Shown in pieces: positions 6,275 through 6,750 of a stretch of 6,750 nt of DNA; the stretch's first letter is position 1, and each line of letters begins with the position of its first letter. This stretch comes from Saprospiraceae bacterium. GTDB taxonomy: Bacteria > Bacteroidota > Bacteroidia > Chitinophagales > Saprospiraceae. The stretch lies in contig JAHDBK010000212.1 in NCBI GenBank assembly GCA_020630455.1, positions 1-6,750 on the forward strand. Reading direction: 5' to 3'. The translations under genes were made by a program, and so were the position numbers. The notes beneath the pieces are model-generated. The model saw only the letters and a list, made by a program, of their open reading frames with translations. It did not search any database and was not told the origin of the DNA.

Positions 6275-6513
6275 ACTGCAAAGGGTTCTCCTTCATCCAT
6301 ATCTATCTTATTCACTTGTGGTAGAACATATGGAGTAATTTTTAGAAGAAAGTCAAGCCTTTCTTTTGAACTAAGGTCCTTTAAATATTTTGGAATGTTC
6401 TCCAGTTCCTGTTCGTATACACTCTTTAATATGTCACGTATTTCTTTAGTAAACTTATTCGGTGTTCCTGCTTGTCTTCCACCAGTTTTCACTCTTCCTT
6501 TTTCAAATGGCAT
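6265..6513 (-). CDS. 82-residue GGRxxGTPNK-motif protein, phage/mobile-element type
   Basis: This short protein opens with a basic, glycine-rich tail containing GGRQAGTPNK (11-20), an AT-hook-like motif seen at the N-terminus of many small phage and prophage proteins of Bacteroidota (DUF5681-like or small-terminase-like by name). A helix, KFTKEIRDILKSVYEQELEN (20-39), follows. The segment ERLDFLLKITPYVLPQV (51-67) matches the helical end of the same group as I remember it. Nucleic-acid binding is the likely property. A role in packaging is possible, but no large terminase or structural gene is present, so this copy is more likely island-borne and repurposed or orphan. The start at 6513 lies just downstream of an inverted repeat (6517-6540). 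The stop is coupled to the 67-residue gene, making a two-gene unit. Confidence 0.65.
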   Translation of the reverse strand: MPFEKGRVKTGGRQAGTPNKFTKEIRDILKSVYEQELENIPKYLKDLSSKERLDFLLKITPYVLPQVNKIDMDEGEPFAVWE

Positions 6514-6516
6514 ATG

Positions 6517-6540
6517 TTCTAAATTATTCTAGTTTAGAAT
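6517..6540. promoter_or_regulatory. overlapping inverted repeats upstream of the 82-residue gene
   Basis: Two perfect inverted repeats share sequence. TTCTAAA (6517-6523) pairs with TTTAGAA (6533-6539), and ATTCTA (6526-6531) pairs with TAGAAT (6535-6540). The unit TTCTA therefore appears twice directly and once inverted. The block ends only 4 bp upstream of the start codon at 6513, where a repressor would block transcription or initiation. A clear -33/-7 pair is not visible. An operator is the best reading. Confidence 0.4.
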
Positions 6541-6562
6541 GGTTTGAGTAACTATAAGGATA

Positions 6563-6658
6563 TTAAATAGCTTGTTTACTGGTCTTATGATTTGAAATGA
6601 ACTCTGGATTAATGTGGACCACCTTAATAAAAGGCTCTAATTCATAGACTTTTGCCAT
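6563..6658 (-). CDS. possible 31-residue frame, doubtful
   Basis: An ATG-to-TAA frame beginning MAKVYELEPFIKVV and ending KTSKQAI. The composition looks protein-like (hydrophobic residues spaced, acidic and lysine mix). The frame is also open upstream through the tRNA-like fragment to a TAA near 6719, with no other good start. It could be the 3' remnant of a gene broken at the island edge. No family is recognised. The rest of 6541-6670 shows no gene or RNA that I can support. Confidence 0.2.
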   Translation of the reverse strand: MAKVYELEPFIKVVHINPEFISNHKTSKQAI

Positions 6659-6686
6659 TTCATCATAAAATTGGTTCGATTTTGAA

Positions 6687-6705
6687 CCTGTTGAGGGCGC
6701 TAAAG
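6687..6705 (+). repeat. tRNA-3'-end-like fragment, candidate right attachment site (attR)
   Basis: CCTGT (6687-6691), TGAGGGC (6692-6698) and G6699 have the layout of a T-stem 3' strand, a seven-base acceptor 3' strand and a discriminator, followed by CT and a hairpin terminator, as at the left tRNA-Asn. A short hairpin GGTTCGATTTTGAACC (6673-6688) precedes it instead of a proper T arm, so no complete tRNA is present. It shares TTGAGG, GCGCT and AAAG in order with 37-55. It may be the displaced, decayed end of the target tRNA or the tail of another tRNA. Confidence 0.35.
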
Positions 6706-6741
6706 ACTCATTAGCTAATTACTGTTAATGAGTCTTTTTTT
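6702..6741 (+). terminator. strong intrinsic terminator at the right edge
   Basis: AAAGACTCATTA (6702-6713) and TAATGAGTCTTT (6726-6737) form a perfect 12-bp stem with a 12-nt loop and a run of seven T residues (6735-6741). It sits directly after the tRNA-like fragment, consistent with being the original terminator of the target tRNA gene displaced to the far side of the island. The A-rich 5' flank could also let it work for minus-strand transcripts arriving from the right. Confidence 0.85.
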
Positions 6742-6750
6742 CTGTAAGTC

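Noticed and set aside
6673..6699. Complete second tRNA at the right edge
   Set aside because: Only the 3' acceptor-like strand and half a T stem fit; GGTTCGATTTTGAACC is a simple hairpin, and no anticodon or D arm is found upstream.
1..6750. CRISPR array, transposon terminal repeats or retron-like structure
   Set aside because: No regularly spaced repeats, no transposase, no reverse transcriptase and no long terminal inverted repeats were seen on either strand.

Overview
The window looks like a compact genomic island of about 6.7 kb from an AT-rich member of the Bacteroidota, probably the Flavobacteriia or a related class. The signs are a tRNA gene without an encoded CCA tail, starts with no Shine-Dalgarno sequence, -7 boxes close to TAnnTTTG, and a regulator/recombinase gene set of the kind I know from Bacteroidota islands. 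The genus cannot be read from the sequence.

Left edge (1-92): the 3' part of a tRNA-Asn (anticodon GTT) is followed at once by an intrinsic terminator. Integration module (1-2607, all on the minus strand): a large serine recombinase, whose frame is still open at base 1 and runs antisense through the tRNA; a 46-residue protein that abuts it exactly; and a MerR-type DNA-binding protein.

Cargo (2637-6513): a 912-residue single-chain restriction-modification enzyme of the MmeI type (Type IIL/IIG) on the minus strand. Divergent from it across only 36 bp is a 221-residue protein with a HEPN RNase motif (R-x4-H). Convergent with the HEPN gene, and overlapping it by 7 bp, are two small overlapping minus-strand genes. 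One carries a GGRxxGTPNK motif known from phage and mobile-element proteins; the other weakly resembles the C-terminal half of a GIY-YIG nuclease.

Right edge (6514-6750): a multi-arm inverted repeat upstream of the small operon, a doubtful 31-codon frame, a tRNA-3'-end-like fragment sharing three short blocks with the left tRNA end, and a strong 12-bp-stem terminator. This layout fits an element inserted between two tRNA-like ends, although the two ends do not match well enough to prove it.

Working model (inference): the serine recombinase moves the island and the MerR-type protein controls it or its neighbours. The payload is a defence pair in which the MmeI-like enzyme methylates and cuts DNA and the HEPN protein attacks RNA. 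A palindrome in the 36-bp divergent gap, with one arm serving as a candidate -7 box for each gene, suggests their expression is coordinated or mutually exclusive.
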